Shown here: positions 59,951-64,000 of the stretch, one piece after another
How the letters are laid out: every line of letters starts with the position of its first letter
Numbering within the stretch: position 1 is the stretch's first letter
Origin: Nematopogon swammerdamellus
Lineage: Eukaryota > Arthropoda > Insecta > Lepidoptera > Adelidae
Assembly: GCA_946902875.1 (NCBI GenBank)
Contig: OX336340.1
Coordinates: 21,281,566-21,345,565 of the forward strand
Length of the DNA stretch: 64,000 nucleotides
Direction: 5' to 3'
The notes under the pieces: model-generated
Told to the model about the DNA's origin: nothing
Seen by the model: only the letters and a program-made list of their open reading frames with translations
Databases searched by the model: none
Position numbers and translations under genes: made by a program

Positions 59951-60880
59951 GTCAAGATCGGATTGGAAAGCGAGGCGGAATCGCGAGGCCGAAGGCCGAG
60001 CGATTCCGCCGAGTACATTAATAGCAAAAAATTACTAAAAAAAACTGTGAAATAAAAAAAAAGTTTTAAAAAACATAAAACCGACTTCCTAAAAAAAGTA
60101 AAACTAAAAAACTATTTAAAATAAAAATATAAAAACCGCCTTCAAAAATATATGAAATAAAAACCTAAAAAAAAAAAGAACCCTAGAGTTGAAGGCGGTG
60201 CTAAAGCAAGCAAAAATGATGCATGAAAGAAAACATGAGTGGATGATAATATCCTTTGTGATTTGTGTAGCCTTTTTAGCACCGCCTTCAACTCTAGGGT
60301 TCTTTTTTTTTTTAGGTTTTTATTTCATATATTTTTGAAGGCGGTTTTTATATTTTTATTTTAAATAGATTTTTAGTTTTACTTTTTTTAGGAAGTCGGT
60401 TTTATGTTTTTTAAAACTTTTTTATGTTTGTTACCTCAGAACTTTCGAGTGGGTGAACCGATTTTGATGATTCTTTTATGTGAAAGCTGGTACTTCCCGT
60501 GTGGGTGGTCCCATTTCAATTTGGTCAAGATCGAATTGGAAATCGAGGCGGAATCGCGAGGCCGAAAGCCGAGCGATTCCGCCGAGTACATTAATGGCAA
60601 AAAATTACTAAAAAAAACTGTGAAATCAAAAACTATTTAAAAAAATATAAAAACCGCCTTAAAAAATGTATGAAATAAAAAAAATCGAACCCTAGAGTTG
60701 AAGGCGGTGCTAAAGCAAGCAAAAATGATGCATGAAAGAAAACATGAGTGGATGATATCCTTTGTGATTTGTGTAGCTTTCTTTAGCACCGCCTTCAACA
60801 CAAGAGTTCGATTTTTTTTATTTCATACATTTTTGAAGGCGGTTTTTATATTTTTTTAAATAGTTTTTTTTTTATCAGGA
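59951..60880. repeat. Tandem duplicate of a unit containing a long hairpin
   Basis: Direct copies of a ~105-bp block (GGCGGAATCGCGAGGCCGAA) at 59951-60056 and 60521-60628, each followed by a hairpin: arms 60053-60205 / 60273-60423, then 60629-60715 / 60782-60872. Both hairpins carry GAAGGCGGTGCTAAA near the loop. Confidence 0.82.
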
Positions 60881-61414
60881 ATTTGTCAGAACGAAGTCTT
60901 ACAGCTACCACTATTTCATGCCTTCGTAAATTGCACGCCTGGAACCAACCAGAATCTGTGGAGGTTCTGATTGTAAGACCTCAAGATGTGTACTGGTATC
61001 GTAAGTAGTCTTGCCCGGCACAACTATACACATAATCCGACACAGAAATAGAATCCGACGCTAGTGCCGACAATCTTTGGCCGACGACGTGTTACTTGCC
61101 AACCGGTGGCAGCAGCGCATACCTAAATTTACTCTCCAGTTATACGAGGTTACTTCGTTTTGGTTGATTTTTGAAAACGTGTTCCCCGCTATTTATACGG
61201 CGGTTTAATACGATGTAGGTCGCACAGAATACTGCTGCAACCTTGATGGTGGAGGAATTAGGTTTATTGCGTGCTAGAGAAAGGACAAGCTGGCATTTAA
61301 GATAGTTTTTCCGACACGCTTGTTTACTTTCAACAGTGCTGAGAATATAATGTAAGGTCATACGGTAAGGTTGAAAGAGATTGTATCAACAGGAATTATA
61401 TCACATGTGATACA
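60881..61414. other. Nothing recognised
   Basis: No gene or known repeat was seen. Confidence 0.4.
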
Positions 61415-61670
61415 TCTTTGCTCGAACGTTTACTAAGCCTACGCCGCCGTCTGTCTGTCTGTCCTACTGCTGTATCTAACTGGCGAAACGTAATAACTAG
61501 CCGGTTGAAATTTTCACAGAATATGTGTTATTATGGCGGATATAACAACAAATGATAAAACATAGAAAACCATAATAAATAGGAGGTCCCCATACAAGAA
61601 ACGAATTAAAAAACAATGTGGTGCGGAAACCTCATTGCGCGACTCCGACTCGCACTTGGCCGTTTTTTTT
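61415..61670. repeat. GGTTCCGTA-type element fragment
   Basis: CTAAGCCTACGCCGCCGTCT, GGTTGAAATTTTCACAGAAT and TATTATGGCGGATATAACAA, ending near CTCGCACTTGGCCG. Confidence 0.65.
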
Positions 61671-62083
61671 ATACGACGTACAACTTGTACGCCATTCTAC
61701 CCAATTGCCATTCGGTTTGCGGAGGTTGCGAATGCCATGCCGGCCTGAAAGGGCACGTGAATTCACGCCCCTCTTGAAGGACCCGAGACTGTACACATGG
61801 GCAAGGAGAGCATTCCAGAGCTTACCGGCTGAATACGTAATTCAGAAAGACCTACAGTACCGATTTCATACTTATCGTTCTGTTTATGAAATGCTTCAAC
61901 GTCTATGTTCAACACACTTTGTTGCCAGGCACTTGGCATGAAATACGCCTGAAAACAATATTCAAACTCATTGACGTAGAGCACGGCCAAAAAAATTTAT
62001 AGATGCGCGGTCTCATACAAAATAATTTACAAATTCTAACACCGAACTACACCAGCCGCAGCCAGCCATATGCAAAACTAACG
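61671..62083. other. Open stretch of unknown nature
   Basis: A plus-strand frame (to the stop at 61939) reads FGLRRLRMPCRPERAREF and LLKDPRLYTWARRAFQSLPA. Possibly a retrotransposon 3' region; not assigned. Confidence 0.3.
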
Positions 62084-62311
62084 TAGAGTGTTTTCGTTTT
62101 ACGAAGGCACGAGGGGTACGAGGTAGGAAGTGGTGTGAGACCGCGCGGAGCTCAGTAGAGAACGAACTCGGTGCCCGGTCGGTCGGTACACACGTTCTAC
62201 ACGTCTCCACATCGCTTCGTCGAACCGAATCGTTCCCTACTGAGCTCCGCGCGGTCTCACACCACTTCCTACCTCATACCCCTTGTGCCTTCGTAAAATG
62301 AAAACACTCTA
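62084..62311. repeat. Inverted repeat with 75-bp arms
   Basis: Arms 62084-62158 and 62237-62311 (TGGTGTGAGACCGCGCGGAG and its complement) with a few mismatches, bounded by TA. Either a MITE or a hairpin-RNA source. Confidence 0.8.
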
Positions 62312-62995
62312 CTTATGTTATTGAGTAGCATAGAACACTATCGTGTGAGCGACAAATTTGTTAGGTACCCTAACGCAGCGGTTCCCAATTATATTTTAAT
62401 TGGTACCCCTTAGCGAATTTTCTGAGACAGAAGTACCGCTGAGCAAAATAAAAATAAAAATTCATATGGTTGTTATTTTTACTACGAAAATAATATGTCA
62501 GTGGAGATCATCAGCAATTTTTTTGGTTTTTTTTTTTACATATTATATGTTAGCTCCTACAATAAACTGGGTTTGTCTTGTAAGAGCCAACCTAAAACAG
62601 TAATAATATTGTGACAACTTTACAAAAATTCTAAACAATTAATATATTGTTATATTTCACTTACGCTAAGTAGCAACGATTACATAATTTATTGTAATCA
62701 TTTGTAAAGAAACGTCTGATGATATGTGGGTTCATTCTTCAGTATATTAAACTACAATGTAGTATAATTGTATTGTCAAAAATAAAAAATAAAAATATAT
62801 GAATATTTAAGATACTTGAAGTATCAAGTTGTCAATGGGTCAATAAAGTTGAGGTACTAATGGTACCTAGTCAAGAGTTAATATTGTTTGTAAAAAATAC
62901 AATTGTCAAAAACCAAAAAATATTAATATATATATATGTTTAATATACTAACATAGTTATGTTGATACAAATTACGTATCAAAGTTTGACAAAGG
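62312..62995. other. AT-rich, nothing recognised
   Basis: No gene or repeat was recognised. Confidence 0.4.
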
Positions 62996-63290
62996 CTCTT
63001 TACACCTGATTCACTTAATTAATAAGTCTTTGTAGTCAGAACTCTCAGCAAAATTGTTAATCTTGCTCTCAAGCTGTGTTTTAGATAGACTATGGGCGGT
63101 GTTATTATGTGGCTAGTCACTAAATTCTTGTAAAAATATGTTTAAAAAATACCCTGCGAAGTTTCTTGTCGGTTCTTCTTCGTGGGTGTAATCGAACCGG
63201 ATAGAACAAATTGTGACAAGTTCGAGAGCAGTCTAACTGCCATATGAATGATCAATAAACAATACAATACAACAATACAATACAATACAG
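62996..63290 (+). repeat. LINE-like 3' end repeat, copy 2
   Basis: Near-identical to 26397-26660, with a longer CAATA repeat tail at 63260-63290. Confidence 0.7.
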
Positions 63291-63317
63291 TGAAGATCAT
63301 TTTCACTATCCCTTTAC

Positions 63318-63353
63318 TTCAGATTGTAGACGTACACGCGTCTACAATCTGAA
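63318..63353. repeat. Perfect 15-bp palindrome arms
   Basis: TTCAGATTGTAGACG at 63318-63332 faces its exact complement at 63339-63353 around a 6-nt loop; a TACACGTGTACGCG word follows. Confidence 0.75.
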
Positions 63354-64000
63354 AATTTTTTACACGTGTACGCGTAACACTATTGGAGAACAGCTGCCCT
63401 AACCCACCCACTGTATGTTTTCCTCGAAGTACCTAGAGCCCGTAATAAAAATTGTACACACCCACTTGTTACCATTGCGTTTGTCTCTGATTTCAGGCGT
63501 TGAAAGCAAAGTTTTGTTTACGCACAAGTGTGAGTCAGAGATTTTTTCCAGATTCTACGCCGACTTCCTCCACTGGCCTCCACCGCATTACCCCAAAAAT
63601 AATTCGATAACATTCCACGAGCCAATTGAATATATTATCGCTCTGTGGCATTGGGCTTAAAATAAAGTGACCAGATGGCACTCTTCATAACGTACGAGGT
63701 TGTTACAGCCCGGCAGACAGCGGGCATAAGTGGTCGCTTCACACTCACATTTTTACCCGACTACGAAGCCAAAACGAAGGGTTACTCAGCTTTGTCTATG
63801 TGAATTTATACAATACAAGAGCAAGTCCTATAAATGATGTACATAAGTACATCATTTATAGGGTGTTTCAGGATAGGCTTGAGAAACGTCAGGAATAGAG
63901 TACCTTCTTTTCCTCATTATTGGAAGAAAAAAATCCTTTTAACTCAAATCGAAAGTCCGTATTTTTTTCCATAAAAAAATTTAAAATTGTTATAAAAATT
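63354..64000. other. Right edge, nothing firmly recognised
   Basis: A possible acceptor (CTGATTTCAG at 63488-63497) precedes a 54-codon plus-strand frame ending at 63660, without recognisable content. A MITE-like end TATAGGGTGTTTCAGGATAG starts near 63857 and runs out of the window. Confidence 0.3.

Noticed and set aside
63498..63660. Plus-strand exon candidate at the right edge
   Set aside because: One acceptor-like site and 54 open codons without recognisable content are not enough.

Overview
The window looks like nuclear DNA of an insect, most probably a moth or butterfly (inference). It has small coding exons, long introns, five recognisable animal genes, and dense tRNA-headed SINEs, hAT and other MITEs, fold-back elements and decayed non-LTR retrotransposons. 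There are no operons, CRISPR arrays or prokaryotic signals.

Layout of the genes. (1) 73-2077, plus strand: a complete two-exon gene for a small single-pass membrane protein of the MANBAL / anon-73B1 (UPF0239) family. (2) 3584-23144, minus strand: a ten-exon gene for a sperm-tail PG-rich-repeat (SHIPPO/STPG) protein. Its sixth coding exon is split by a 1,512-bp hAT element with perfect 8-bp target-site duplications, so this haplotype appears broken. (3) 26054-31936, minus strand: the nucleolar chaperone Nopp140 (NOLC1), with six shared exons followed by two alternative last exons, one RGG-rich and one with the SRP40 C-terminal domain. (4) 34320-44119, plus strand: a MARCHF8-type membrane E3 ubiquitin ligase in five coding exons, including a GC-AG intron and an in-frame 14-codon open stretch after the stop. 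(5) 48654-57845, minus strand: the 3' part of Zasp66, a muscle Z-disc protein. It includes a 17-codon exon too short for ORF calling. The PDZ-coding 5' exons should lie beyond the right edge.

Genes 1 and 2 are convergent, 2 and 3 are in the same orientation, 3 and 4 are divergent over about 2.4 kb, and 4 and 5 are convergent. They do not form one pathway: they cover a membrane protein of unknown role, sperm axoneme, ribosome biogenesis, ubiquitin-dependent membrane traffic and muscle Z-disc.

The rest is mostly repeats. Two SINE families (here A and B) have tRNA-like heads, and SINE B also carries a 5S-rRNA-like block. A repeat called family C carries a GGTGTTGTGCTG hairpin. Three copies of one hAT MITE family have 8-bp target duplications. 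Several long inverted repeats could form hairpin RNA, the most striking being a tandem pair at 59.95-60.88 kb. All coordinates were read by eye; splice sites were chosen by GT/AG (or GC) signals, phase and family resemblance.
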